From: Tenebrio molitor
Taxonomy: Eukaryota > Arthropoda > Insecta > Coleoptera > Tenebrionidae
DNA: 64,000 nt
Assembly (NCBI RefSeq): GCF_963966145.1
Contig: NC_091049.1
Location: 14,136,001 to 14,200,000 of the forward strand
Reading direction: 5' to 3'
Position numbers and translations under genes: made by a program. The notes beneath the pieces were generated by a model that was given only the letters and a program-made list of their open reading frames with translations, was not told the DNA's origin and did no database searches. Shown here piece after piece: positions 1 through 11,092 of this stretch. Each line of letters begins with the position of its first letter. Within the stretch, counting starts at the first letter, position 1.

Positions 1-2486
1 GGTTCCATTGGCAGTGGAAAAACGACACTTCTTCAAGCGATGTTGAATGAGATCCCCCATCTAGAGGGTCGCCTGGAAGTCGGAGGATCCATTTCTTACG
101 CTCCTCAAGAAGCGTGGCTTTTCAGCGGTACCATCAAAGAAAATATATTATTTGGAAAAGATTTGGACGAAGCTAAATACCACAAGGTGGTGGAAATGTG
201 TGCGCTTCAAAGAGACTTCAGTGTGTTTCCTTGTGGAGACCTAACTCGCGTTGGTGAGAAAGGAGTGAGACTGAGCGGAGAACAAAAGGCTAGGGTCACC
301 TTAGCTAGAGCTTTGTACAGGGACGTCGACTTCTATCTCTTGGACGATCCGTTCTCTGCGGTGGACGCTCGAGTGGGAAAAGAGCTTTTTGACAATTGCA
401 TCAAAAACTATTTGAGAAACAAGACGGTGGTATTGACAACCCATCAACTCCACTACTTGGAAAGCGTCGACGTGATTTACGTTCTTGACAATGGACGAGT
501 TAAAGCTAGCGGTACCTACGAAGAACTGAAACTCGAACATTTGGAGCTGTTGCCAGGAGATAATCGTGGAGGAGAAATTAAACTCGACACCGCCGCATCG
601 TACCAGTTTGAAAGCGTTGACGCAACTGCCGAAACCAAAGAAACTGAAGAAATCGGAAGCGTCTCTAACCTCATCTACAGACGCTATTTTAAGTCTGGCG
701 GCAAAATAATCGTAGCCTGTTTGATCACGCTGACAATTTTGCTGACGGCGTCGGTAATACACGGCGCACAGTACTTTCTTTCTTTCTGGGTGAACCAGGA
801 GCAAGCCAAAACCACCACTCTCACTTCAACTCAATGTTTGTTCATCTACGGCAGTCTGGTCTCGTTGGTTTTAATCTTGTGTCTTGCTTCGGCTTTGGCT
901 TGCTTCAAGTTTGGTGTGGTCTTGGCAACAAACCTTCACGATAAGATGTTCCGCAAGATCGTCGCCATGCCGATGAGATTCTTCGAAACAAATCCAAGCG
1001 GCCGTATCTTGAACCGCTTTTCAAAGGACATGGACAGTATCGACGAGGACGTACCTATGTCGTTCCTGTTCACAGTTTTGGTGGCAGGCGAAATCATCTT
1101 CATCGCAATCTTCAACTTCGTGGTCAACTTGAAGATGTTGATCCCTACACTTGTGATGTTCGGAATAGTTTGCTACTTCCGTGTTGTCTTCTTAGCCACC
1201 AGTCGGAACTTGAAACGACTGGAAGCGCGAGGTGAGGGTGGTACTTCTCAAAGCAATCATCTCAATTTCGTTTCAGCACGCAGCCCAATTCTGTCACACC
1301 TGAGCAGTTCCTTGCAAGGACTAGTTACAATCAGAGCTTTCCACAATCAGCCCGATCAACAAGCCAAGTTCAACGGGCACCAGGATCTGCACACGTCAGC
1401 GTACTATTTGTATCTGGCGAGTAGTTCGGCGTTCGGGTTCTGGTTGGATTTTATCTGCGGACTGTACCTCTCAACTGTCACTTTGAGCTTTCTTCTGATC
1501 CATTCCGGTGAGTACTTTTCCATTTCATGTCATACTAGTACCAACATATTGTAGAGATCCATGGCGGAGACGTCGGCTTTTCCATTAGCCAATGTTTGAT
1601 AATGATGGGAACGTTACAATACGGCATGAAAAAGTGGAGCGATCTGGAGAACGATATGGTGTCTGTTGAACGAGTCGTCGAGTACTGCGACTTGACACCA
1701 GAACTGGACGATGGTACCAAAATTCCATCGGAACTGTGGCCCACAACTGGAAAGATCGCGTTTAACGGAGTATCGTTGCGGTACTCCGACGATGCTCCGT
1801 TGATCATCAATCGACTATCGCTCCAAATTGATCCCGAGGATAAAATAGGAATCGTCGGTCGAACAGGCGCCGGAAAATCATCGTTGGTATCGACCCTCTT
1901 CCGCCTGACTCACTTCGAAGGCGACATAAAAATCGACGGCGTCAACATCAAGACTCTCCCACTCCGACGTTTGCGTTCGAGGATTTCGATCATACCGCAA
2001 GAACCGACGCTCTTTTCAGGTACCATTCGGAAAAATCTCGACCCATTTGACGAATATCCGGACTCACACTTGTGGGAAGCTTTGAACGACGTCGAACTGA
2101 AGACTGTCGTGTCGGATTCACCTGCCGGGCTCTCCAGTAGAGTGTCAGAATCTGGACTGAATTTCAGTGTTGGTCAACGGCAACTCTTGTGCCTTGCCAG
2201 AGCTATCATTCGAATGAATAAAATACTAATCCTTGACGAAGCCACGGCTAACGTGGACTTCCAGACGGACGAGTTGATCCAGAGTACCATAAGGAGGAAG
2301 TTCAAGGGATGCACGGTGCTGACTGTCGCTCATAGACTCCAGACCGTCATGGATTGTGAAAAGATCTTAGTGATAGATGCTGGATGTGCTGTTGAGTTTG
2401 ATTCTCCGTCGAAACTTTTGCAAAATACTAACGGAACATTCTACAAGTTGGTCCAGATGAGTGGTAAAAATAATGACAGGAAATAG
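1..2486 (+). CDS. ABCC/MRP-type ABC transporter, 3' part, three exons
   Basis: The C-terminal part of a full-size ABC exporter of subfamily C, closest in feel to MRP4/ABCC4, which moves organic anions and conjugates across the plasma membrane. The frame is open at base 1 with the first Walker A (GSIGSGKTT). The first nucleotide-binding domain follows: Q-loop YAPQEAW, signature LSGEQ, Walker B YLLDDPFSAVDA, H-loop TTHQ. Then come the second membrane domain (about 690-1650) and the second nucleotide-binding domain (Walker A GRTGAGKSS, signature FSVGQRQ, Walker B ILILDEATANVD, H-loop AHR). I infer introns at 1232-1276 (45 bp, in frame and without a stop, so it can be mistaken for coding) and 1508-1554 (47 bp). 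Splicing them restores the family pattern (KRLE...RSPI and the helix before VERVVEY). The stop is at 2484-2486. All catalytic motifs look intact. The 5' exons lie outside the window. Confidence 0.93.
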
Positions 2487-2619
2487 TTTGAGTTGACAGC
2501 TTTATTGTACACATAGAAGCATTGTCAATAGAATAATACGACCATGAAAGAATTTTAAATTATATTTATTTTATCAATCTCTTGTAGTATTATAAGATGC
2601 TTGCCAACTTACAATAGTG

Positions 2620-2625
2620 AATAAA
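2620..2625 (+). terminator. Putative polyadenylation signal of the ABCC gene
   Basis: An AATAAA hexamer lies about 135 bp after the ABCC stop codon, a plausible spacing for a short insect 3' UTR. Motif only; the cleavage site cannot be seen. Confidence 0.45.
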
Positions 2626-3272
2626 ACATAAAATTATTTCTTTTCAATTGAGATTTAGTGCCAAGGTTGGTAGAACTGACTATTTTGTATAGTATAATAA
2701 TAATTTGCCTTTTGCCATTTGACTACATAGTTTGAATTCCCCCTCCACCCAAAAGTTACTCGTGACGTTAAAATGCACTAAACTTTTACGACAGAGTCTG
2801 TCGATCACGCCTAAGGTGTTCCTTCACTAGAATAAAACAGAAAAAGCCACCCAATAAACCCCACGGAGATTATAAACCTTGGGTTCTATTGGAACACTAA
2901 ACATTTCTGGGTTGATTTTACGTCAAAAGTTACATGAAATCAAATTTTAGGTTAATCAACTTCCTGGTACTTCTAACACCCAACAAAAAAGTAATAATAA
3001 ATTCAGTGACATAGATGGAGCAGAAATCCTACTAGACAAGAGTTTGCTGTTGAGGCAGGCATATCACAAGAAACTCCAATATCAAAAAAAAAACATTTGT
3101 TGATGCTGCTACTCAAACAGATAACCATAAGGAATTGAAAAATGCTGAAGTTCTAGTCGATACAAGGTGGTCCTCTATTTCTGACTTTATCCAAACAGAA
3201 AAGGCTTTAAAAGATATTTATTGTTTTCAACTGTCATAAATTCTTATTTTTCTCCTTTGTAAACTGCCTCTT

Positions 3273-3384
3273 AATTATGTTTTGTAAATAGTGACATGCA
3301 GGTAAACACCGTACAGGTTGGATTGAGCATTGATAAATCGCATTATGTTGGTTAGCTGCATGCCACTATTTACAAAACATAATT
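3273..3384. repeat. Inverted repeat with 29-bp arms
   Basis: Arms at 3273-3301 and 3356-3384 are reverse complements with one mismatch (core TTTGTAAATAGTG) around a 54-bp spacer. No coding content. It may be the remnant of a fold-back element. Apart from this, I see no gene between 2626 and 3537. Confidence 0.7.
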
Positions 3385-3537
3385 ATAGAGCCAAAAAATT
3401 AAATTATTTGACCTTGAGAGGTAAATCCAACGTGAATGGACTTTATATGTATATTATGAAGGATTAAGAATGTATAGTAAGTTGCCCCTAGAAATTAAAA
3501 ATTGTACAATTATGTTAAAATTTAAGCAGTAAAGCAA

Positions 3538-4164
3538 GATTTATAGTTCCGTATACATATAGCATAACATAGTCAAAAATCATAAACATAACATAACTTT
3601 TTAAATTCAATTTATAGTTCATGACAAAACGTGATATGATTGCTGATTTTTTAAGTGTCAAACAATTGTCCAATATGTTTTGTGAAGACGGGGTTCTAAA
3701 AGCTGCTGCTCGTGCTGTGGTCTTACACGAGATAGATCGTAATAAAGAAAAAAGGAAGAAACCACAAAAAAAAACGAGTTACAAAAACACGGATAAATCA
3801 GCTCCTCCAAATCATTTCCTTCTTCACGCCGTCCTCAAAGTCTTTGGAAGATTTATCGTACAGTTCTTTGAACCTTTCAACACACACACTGTACGATTAA
3901 AATTTCCTTCATATTTTCCACCTTTTCAATAATGTTTTTAAATTGAATTTATTGACAGCATACCTACACGTAACCGTTTCTATGCAAAAATATTAAAATT
4001 CCGTAACTTTCATGGTACATAACATAATAATTGATTGGCCAATTCATATGTAAACGGACACGGACTTATGTTATGATAAAGGATCTATAAATGGATACAT
4101 TTGATTCAATAGGGTTCAATTTTGATATGTTATGTTATACGTACAAGTTACGGAACTATAAATC
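3538..4164. mobile_element. MITE-like element with 16-bp terminal inverted repeats
   Basis: The ends GATTTATAGTTCCGTA (3538-3553) and its reverse complement (4149-4164) bound about 0.6 kb of AT-rich DNA. The interior has a 103-codon plus-strand frame (3621-3932) with no recognised domain. On the minus strand, 3750-3920 shows a short stretch (RFKELYDKSSKDFEDG) that loosely resembles the Myb/SANT-like partner proteins of Harbinger elements. No clear target duplication is visible. The class is uncertain; a deletion derivative of a Harbinger element is one reading. Confidence 0.5.
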
Positions 4165-4189
4165 GGCCTTTAGAGTCCGCACACTTTTA

Positions 4190-5482
4190 GGCTAGGGCCA
4201 CACTACAGACTAAATAATTGGCCGATAATTTAGTCCGATTGGGTAGCTTCCGCGCACACCAGGCAAACTAAACTGTTTGGTTGGCTGTTGGTGGCGTTGG
4301 TGCGCAGACTTTAGTTCAACATATTGAATAGCTTTCATAATCATAAATTAAAAATTAAAAATTTTGCACTGTGGCAGGATTCACTGCTTATTTACTACAT
4401 AAAGCTGGTCTTTTTTCAATTCCTTCAATTCTAATAACGAGTCATTAATTAAGGAATAAGGGTAATGTGAAGGCGGAGAAGACAGCAATAAAAAAAGATT
4501 GCAAAGGTGGTTTAAAAAAACGTGTCTGAGCAAAAAAGGAGAAAGTAAAAAAAAACAAAAAATGAAACTTTACGAGGGGTCCTAATAGAATTTGAAAGTT
4601 CATTCGAATTCATGGTCTTTTTTCAATTTTGGTAATGAACAAAAATAACGAATAATTATTAACTGTTATTGTCATAGTTCATAGCAGCGCGTTCCGGCTG
4701 CGTCTTTACCTTAGTATTAACGCAAAAAAATATGTGTAAAGGAATCTAGTTTAATTCTGAATTATAGATATTTAAATAATAAATCACGTCTCATTTTTTG
4801 CTGGAATATTTCCTACTTTTGTTGGTATCTTAGTAAATCTTACGCGATATTAATTAAATACATATGAGAATTAACATAGGTTTAAAATATCCTTTGGTTC
4901 AATATATTTTATTACTTTCATAATCATAAATTAAAAATAAAAATTTTTGCACTGCAGAGAGCCACTGCACGCATAATATGTGTGGATCACCGACCGGATA
5001 GTCGGTGAATGTGCGCACTCGCATTGTACACCATGCTCTATCAATAGTTGGCCAACTTTCTTGTTGAAAGGGAATTCCAACTATTTCTCGATCAATCTGT
5101 CGGCCGACTACAATCGCTTTAGTGTGCGCACTCACATAAGTCCTCATACTTATTAAGCAACCAACTAAACTGTCGGCCGATGAAAAGTCTGTAGTGAGTC
5201 CTGGCACAGTGCAAAAATTTTGATTTTTAATTTATGATTATGAAAGCTATTCAATATGTTGAACTAAAGGATATCTTTATCCTATGTCAGATGTCATATT
5301 TAATTAAAATCGCAATGATTTTATCAATTGTGCATAAGCAGTTGGCCGATTAATAGTCGACAGTCTGCGCACCAACGCCACCAACAGCCAACCAAACAGT
5401 TTAGTTTGCCTGGTGTGCGCGGAAGCTACCCAATCGGACTAAATTATCGGCCAATTATTTAGTCTGTAGTGTGGCCCTAGCC
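4190..5482. mobile_element. Fold-back PIF/Harbinger-type non-autonomous element with TTA target duplication
   Basis: The element starts GGCTAGGGCCACACTACAGA and ends with the reverse complement. It is flanked on both sides by TTA (4187-4189 and 5483-5485), the 3-bp target pattern (TWA) of PIF/Harbinger. The arms are over 120 bp and match closely (4190-4320 with about 5360-5482). An inner block containing TTTCATAATCATAAATTAAA occurs three times: 4335-4376, 4898-4955 and inverted 5209-5262. It is therefore a rearranged, nested fold-back. Its reading frames are shadows of the repeat; it encodes no transposase. Confidence 0.8.
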
Positions 5483-5485
5483 TTA

Positions 5486-6888
5486 GGAGAACACGTTGAG
5501 TCATCCAAATCTGTCCGTGAAGTTTTGTCCAGTGGCGTATCACTTGCGTTCAGAAATGGGGGCATACGTTTTTATTTGAATGATTAATCATTGTGAAGAA
5601 CTGATTTTATTGCAATAGAAAACAACCCTGAAATCACGAAACAACGAAACGAACACTGGCAAAGCAGCTTACGAATGAACGTACGCCTCTGACGCCGCAT
5701 GGCCGGTAAGCGGAGCGGTTCTACCTTCCCACTCTAAGAATCGAAGAATGGACTCGACCAACGTAGTTGCGTCTGCGGCGCAACTTTATTGGTGTGTTCT
5801 CCTTAAAGTGTTGGCACTCTATGTGTCTATGCGAGGGAAAATTTTTTAAATGATTTAATGTGTTATGTTATTATTTTTGTGGGGGTTGTGGTGAATTTTG
5901 TTTGTATATAGCTTATTAGCTAACAAAGTGATACGGTTGTGAAACTTCATCACTCATTTTTGAGTATGTCTGTGGACGTTCGGGCCATCCGTTTTCATAA
6001 GACCAATGGGATGACGTTTTTGACAAGTACCTGCGGCACTTGCGTGGTCGGTACCGGAAGGCGCCACCGGGCATTCCTTTTGGGTGATCGGTACTAGTTT
6101 TGCCGAGACAACCCGTGTGCTGCTCCTCCGAGTCTACCCCACGTTCCCTGGAAACCCGACCTTTGTGGTGCAAGCCGTGCTGGAGTGTTCCCGGGCTGAG
6201 TGTCGTCGTCGTTTCCTTCGTTGGACGGATTTGGACGTGGTTCTTTGGACTCGCTAGGACCGAACACGCGTAAGCGGATCAGCCACGAGGTTATCAGCAG
6301 CTAGGAAGAAAAAACCCGAACAGACCGCCTTTTTCTGTCGTATCGTTCACTGTGTTGCCCATTTTTTCGGTCGGAGGTTATCCTCTTGTTTCAGGTTTGA
6401 CGCCTGCAGCGGAGTCATTTTCATCGCCAGGACTCCTCGAGGACAGTGCGCACTGGACCATCGCGGAGCTCTGCCGGGATTCATCGACCCCTGTGAGGTA
6501 GGTTCCCATCTGAAGGGGTAACTTCCGACATCCTTTCGTGTGGCGGCGAACGACATCTTCTGGTGTGGCGAACGACACCCCCCATTGGCTCGCGAGTGTG
6601 CCCCATTTCCGTTGGTTTTCGTTTTTTTTTGGGTTCAAGGATTTCTCATGCATCCACAGGCCACCAGCCTTGATGTAAATTTAATTTAAGTTTCTATTTT
6701 TTTTTCTTATCTTCACTTTGCTCAGAATCATTTTTTTTCTTTTGTTTTTTTTTTAATAAAAGCTGAATGTTCTCCAGGGACACATATAAATTTAATTGAT
6801 CCCACCCCCCGAACCCCGACCTTCTCGGCTTGAGCTAGTCCGCGGTCGAAAGTGGCGTAACAAAGACATATTATTATTATTCTTTCAG
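5486..6888. other. No recognisable gene
   Basis: About 1.4 kb with a moderately GC-rich centre (5690-6600). Overlapping frames of up to 111 codons exist on the minus strand, but none has a recognisable domain or composition. It may be the untranslated part of a degraded transposon; I cannot assign it. Confidence 0.4.
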
Positions 6889-7415
6889 ATATTTTGTCTA
6901 AATTTATGCCAACTAAAGATGACGTTTTGAAGACCATGCCCTTATGTTTCCAGAAGTACCAACACGTGCGACTGATTTTAGATATGCATTGAAATAAAAG
7001 TCCAAGTGCCAAAAAAACTTTGTTGCAAAATAAAGTTATATTCTCATTATAAAAAGAGGTCATACCCTTAAGTTTATGATTGCAGTTACTCCTTCTGGTT
7101 TTATAGGGTACGTTAGTCCAGCATAAGGCGGGCGAGTTTCTGACGGAAGAATAATCAGGAATAGTTGACCAATTGATTCCTTATGTGGATGAGATTATGG
7201 TAGACTAAGCGTTTTTGATTGATAAACTTTGTAAAGAGTATATTAAGCTGGTGAGGCCACCATTTTTGAGGAAGAAGCAATTTGGCAAAAGTGAAGCATC
7301 AACAAATAGAACAATCGCATCAGCTAGGGTACACGTTGAATGCAGGCATAAAAGTTTTGAGAATATTTAGAAATACTTCTTTATTATACCTGAATCATAA
7401 TCCCCGTTTTTGACA
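6889..7415 (+). pseudogene. Relic of a DDE_Tnp_4 (IS5/Harbinger-clan) transposase
   Basis: Read in shifting plus-strand frames, this stretch carries the DDE_Tnp_4 order of motifs. It starts after a splice-acceptor-like CTTTCAG with KFMPTKDDVLKTMPLCFQKY. Then come a degraded first-aspartate region (LILD), YILIIKRGHTLKFMIAVTPS, GFIGYVSP with GGRVSDGRII, the weathered second-aspartate block, and RTIASARVHVECRHKSF, where related proteins have R.HVER. Stops and frameshifts occur throughout, so it is dead. It ends where the Harbinger element at 7417 begins, suggesting that element inserted here, but no continuation is obvious after 10360. Family known, assignment by eye. Confidence 0.6.
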
Positions 7416-7781
7416 CTTACAGCCGGTTCCATAAATGAGCTATTAAAGCTCCCTTTATGCAAAGCCTCATTTTTAAAAAAGTCGCCTTTAAAGTAAGTTT
7501 AAAGTCTATCTTGTTCCATAATATTATGTTTACGGTGCTTTACATAAAGTCAGCTTTAACAAACTGTTTGCACAGAATTGTTAGGTTGGCGAACATGCCT
7601 AAAATTTTTAACCAATGGACGTCTTTAAATTGTATACCAAATTGGCAAAATTTGACACATTTTTGTGTGGCTGTGTTGACAGTGGTTAATTATTGCGGTA
7701 GTTAGGACCTATATCCTACTATTATCTTCTGAACTGATTGCTTCATTGTTTGTGCCGACAATTGTTTTAAAGAAACGAGTT

Positions 7782-8898
7782 ATGAAAATTAATTTATTAA
7801 GTTCATCATCCGATTCATCGTCAGAAGATGAAGAAATTGTTTTTGTCCGGAGACAAAAACTGTATAGAAATAGAGAGGATTGTTTTGAAAAATTTGACGA
7901 AGTTGAATTCTTTGAAAGATTCCGGCTAATCAAAACAACGGTAGTGGCTTTGTTGGATCTTATTGAGCAACAAATATCATCTCCAACAAACAGGTAAACT
8001 TTGTAGTTTAAAGTAAATTTGTCAGTGGTATTCAAATGAAAACTTTTTAAGGGGCGGGTGTATACGACCAATGACACAGTTGTTGCTGACATTAAGATTT
8101 TATGCAACAGGTAGTATGTTAATATCAGCAGGTGATTTTGTTGGAGTTTCAAAAACATCCGCAAGCCGAATAGTGAAGAGAGTGTCTTCAGCAATAGCTT
8201 CTTTGCGTCCACAGTTCATTTATATGTACAATAACCACAACGAGATGCAAAGACTGCCCAAGAGTTTTATAACATTGCGAGTTTTCCAAGAACAATTGGT
8301 GCTATTGATTGCACATTAGTGAAAATGGAATCTCCTGGAGGAGAGTACGCAGAAATCTTTAGGTGCAGGAAAGGATATTTTGCCCTTAACGTCCAAACAA
8401 TTTCTGATGCTAATCTGAAAATAAAAAATATCGTAACTCGCTGGCCTGGATCTACCCATGACCAAACAATTTTTAATAATAGTCGGGTTAAAAGAGAATT
8501 TTGTGATGGTAGATATGGGCAATATATGCTCATTGGTGACAGTGGCTATGCCATAGAGTCGTTTCTTATGACAAAATTGCAAGAAACTCAAACTCCTGCA
8601 GAAAATTTATATAACGAATCAATTTTACGGACAAGAAATGTAGTAGAGAGACAGATTTCCAATTCCTTCATTAGGAATGCGGGTTAAATTGCTCACAATG
8701 ATGGAAATTATTGTTGCCACAGCAGTCTTACATAATATTGCTGTGGAAATGAACGACTATTTTCCAGAAGAGTGGCTTGAGAACATTGACTACGATAATG
8801 ATAATGAAAATGTGCGGAACGAAGTCCTTAACAACATTCTAATTAGAGGAAGAAATGTAAGACGATTGCTAATTGATGAACATTTCAATAGGATGTGA
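7782..8898 (+). pseudogene. Harbinger (HARBI1-like) transposase, frameshifted
   Basis: Exon 1 (7782-7993) begins at an ATG followed by an acidic serine-rich head. It is spliced at CAG/gtaaac to 8052, giving the helix-turn-helix region (QLLLTLRFYATGS, then VGVSKTSASRIVKRV). The DDE_Tnp_4 core follows: AIDCTLVKME (first Asp), RWPGSTHDQTIF, LIGDSGYAIESF (second Asp), NVVERQ (Glu), then VATAVLHNIAVE. Two breaks are visible. About one base is missing near 8263, so the DDE core sits in another frame. About 20 bases are missing near 8655, removing the usual FG.K.R segment after the catalytic Glu. All three acidic residues remain, but no full protein can be made from this copy. Confidence 0.85.
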
Positions 8899-8944
8899 TA
8901 GTTTATTTTTTAATAATTACTTGCAATATTATCTACACATTACT

Positions 8945-10115
8945 TCAAAAACTAATATTAAATTTTGATTTTAACTCTTCTTCTCTTAGTTTTATTTCTA
9001 AATCTAACAACCGCATTTTTTTTGTGTGTTCTTCTTCCTTCCTTCGATCTTCTTCTTTTTTCAGCATAATATCTGCCTCCGTTTCTTTAGCTTTTTGCCT
9101 GTAGTATTCCGCTTTGGCTTGTACTACAGGATTTTCTACAGTAGGTCGCAGCTTATTGGAAATCCGTTGTTTAAGTTTGTGAGGAGTGTATGATGTCCAA
9201 TTTTGTGTTTTAATTTTTTTTGGGGCAGGCTGCTCTTCAACTTGCTAGAAAAATATTTTATTTGCAAATTATGTTCCTATTTAATGTAAATTTTCATTCT
9301 TAGTATTAGATTTAATGTACGTACGTCCTGGACAACAGAATGTGTTAATGACGAGGAAGTTATTTCCCTATTTGTTTCAAAATTTGATTCCTAAAATGAT
9401 GTAAAGTTTAACTTTGCAATAATCTGTGACAGTCACACTCACAATTTCTCCTTGCGCTGTTATAGGGGATAAGGGTTCGTCCGTAGATATTTTTGCCTAT
9501 AAAAGATACGAAATAAGGATAATACTCTAATTAAGCACCTGTGACTCTATTACCACAGGATTGTCCGCAGCGAAGGTAGTGTGTTCCTCTGAAACAAATG
9601 TTGAAAAGTGATCCTAAAAAAATGGCGGGTCAAAATTATATCCTGTCAAAAATAAAATTACCCACATGATCACAATCAACACTATTTTCAAATCCTACGA
9701 CTGTTTTTATATTTATAATTCGTAGGACAGCTTCTATTACTGCGTCAAATTTGTCGCTACTAGCACCTCCTCCGCCTGTTTTTTGTCTATAGGTGCGGTT
9801 CTCCGCCACCACTTTCCTCGCTTTTGTCTTTAAATTGTCGAATTTCGATTTTAACTGATCCACAGATCGGAACTGGGAAGCAGAGGAATTGAATGCCTGG
9901 GATACTCGTCCCCATGCGGCATCCTACAAGTACATTTTTTTACACAGATGTTTACATTACCAAAAATTGTTTTTTAAAATACTTACCTTTTCTTTGTTGG
10001 CCACTTTGTTTGTTATTTTATTTTCAATAACATGTTTTTCCTTTTCAATCAGTTCTAATAAGCGTAATTGCTCTTCATTGGTGAACACACTTGCTTTTTT
10101 GTGTTTCTGATTCAT
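8945..10115 (-). CDS. Myb/SANT-like DNA-binding partner protein of the Harbinger element, intact, six exons
   Basis: The minus-strand exons are 10115-9987, 9923-9666, 9613-9554, 9496-9443, 9390-9325 and 9244-8945. Every inferred intron has GT-AG ends and every junction is in phase 0, giving a 288-residue protein without a stop. Residues 7-110 form a Myb/SANT-like DNA-binding region (FTNEEQLRLLELIEKEK, later AWGRVSQAFN, then QLKSKFDNLKTKARK). A basic tail precedes a long charged C-terminal helix (EADIMLKKEEDRRKEEEHTK), probably a coiled coil. In known Harbinger systems the partner binds the transposase, carries it into the nucleus and recognises the transposon ends. Intactness beside a broken transposase suggests recent decay or possible supply in trans. 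Confidence 0.85.
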
Positions 10116-10564
10116 TTTCACAACTCTAATTACTTATTATTTTGACAGATATTTTGATGTGAGAGATAATTTTCTGATTGGCTGCATCGGATGTAAGGTC
10201 CCTTTAGCGGCATTAAAGATCCGAAATCGGAACTTTAACTTTAGCCTACTAATAAAGTCGGCTTTTACATTAAATGTTGTTTATGGACCACATTTTTTTT
10301 TTTTAAGTGTACTTTTTCAGTTAAAGGCGACTTAATTTTTATTATGGAACCGGCCGTAAAATGCGTGCGAAAAAGGGCCTTTAAAACACTAAAGCTTTAA
10401 GGGTTGCTTAGGTAACAACAAATTCACCTACATTTTGAACAATGATAAATACACATTTATACACAATTTATAACAAACATATACTCAATTTCATATTAAT
10501 GTGCATCTAAGCAAGCCATGAAAATCTGATTTACTGTTGGTATTAAAGCTAAAGCTAGTGACTT

Positions 10565-10845
10565 TGACTTTCAAAGTTGCTTGCTCTGTGCGAACCCGAT
10601 TTGACTAATTTTTCAGTTTTTGCCCATTTTAACATTGCTGATTTCAAAAGCAATGTTACGTGTTTTTACTGATTAAATTAAAGTAATTCTTATTTGTTTT
10701 TGTCTTTGTATTTTTACCAAATAAAGATTTATTGGACATGACCTTCATAAATGTGACTTTTGTAATGTAACTAAATTAAAGGTGCTTTTACAAATGCACA
10801 GCTCACTTGATGAACATTTATATGAAATCAATTATACATGGCAAT
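10565..10845 (-). repeat. Interspersed repeat, inverted copy of 21660-21945
   Basis: The reverse complement matches 21660-21945 over about 280 bp. Shared landmarks include TTTTACTGATTAAATTAAAG, TTTGTCTTTGTATTTTTACC and the GCTCACTTGATGAACATTTA end. Differences are scattered, so both are old copies of one non-coding family of unknown class. The stretch 10360-10564 holds nothing recognised. Confidence 0.75.
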
Positions 10846-10972
10846 GAAACAACAACAATTGACCATTTCTATATCAACGATTAATGACACAGATTACTTC
10901 GGAAAAGGTATTTCAATTTACTTTTTTTGTTTTAATTTTGAGATTGTAATGCGGGTATAATAAAAAATAGCG

Positions 10973-11092
10973 TATGATACACGTCTATAAGGACCTTTAA
11001 AGCACTTGCGATGTTAAAAGCACTCCGCTACGTGTCGTGCTCTTAAACTCGTCGCGCGTGCTTTAAAGGCTTCCTTATACACTTGTATCATA
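10973..11092. repeat. Long palindrome, member of the GC-core hairpin family
   Basis: Arms beginning GATACACGTCTATAAGGACC pair with the right side ending CTTATACACTTGTATC. The centre has CTCCGCTACGTGTCGTGCTC, and the right side is followed by ATAATATACTATT. The same layout recurs at 40673-40800 and 44172-44293. Non-coding. Confidence 0.75.

Larger units (their letters stand above)
7417..10359. mobile_element. PIF/Harbinger transposon carrying both genes
   Basis: Near-matching ends (left GCCGGTTCCATAA at 7422-7434, right its reverse complement at 10343-10355) bound about 2.9 kb. Inside are the two genes typical of the superfamily in opposite orientation: a DDE transposase (plus) and a Myb/SANT-like DNA-binding protein (minus). 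TTA/TAA at the extreme ends may be a TWA target copy or part of the inverted repeat. The transposase is broken but the partner gene is intact. Confidence 0.8.

Noticed and set aside
301..804. A 167-codon minus-strand frame opposite the ABC transporter
   Set aside because: It is antisense to a well-conserved nucleotide-binding domain and has no recognisable composition; a shadow.
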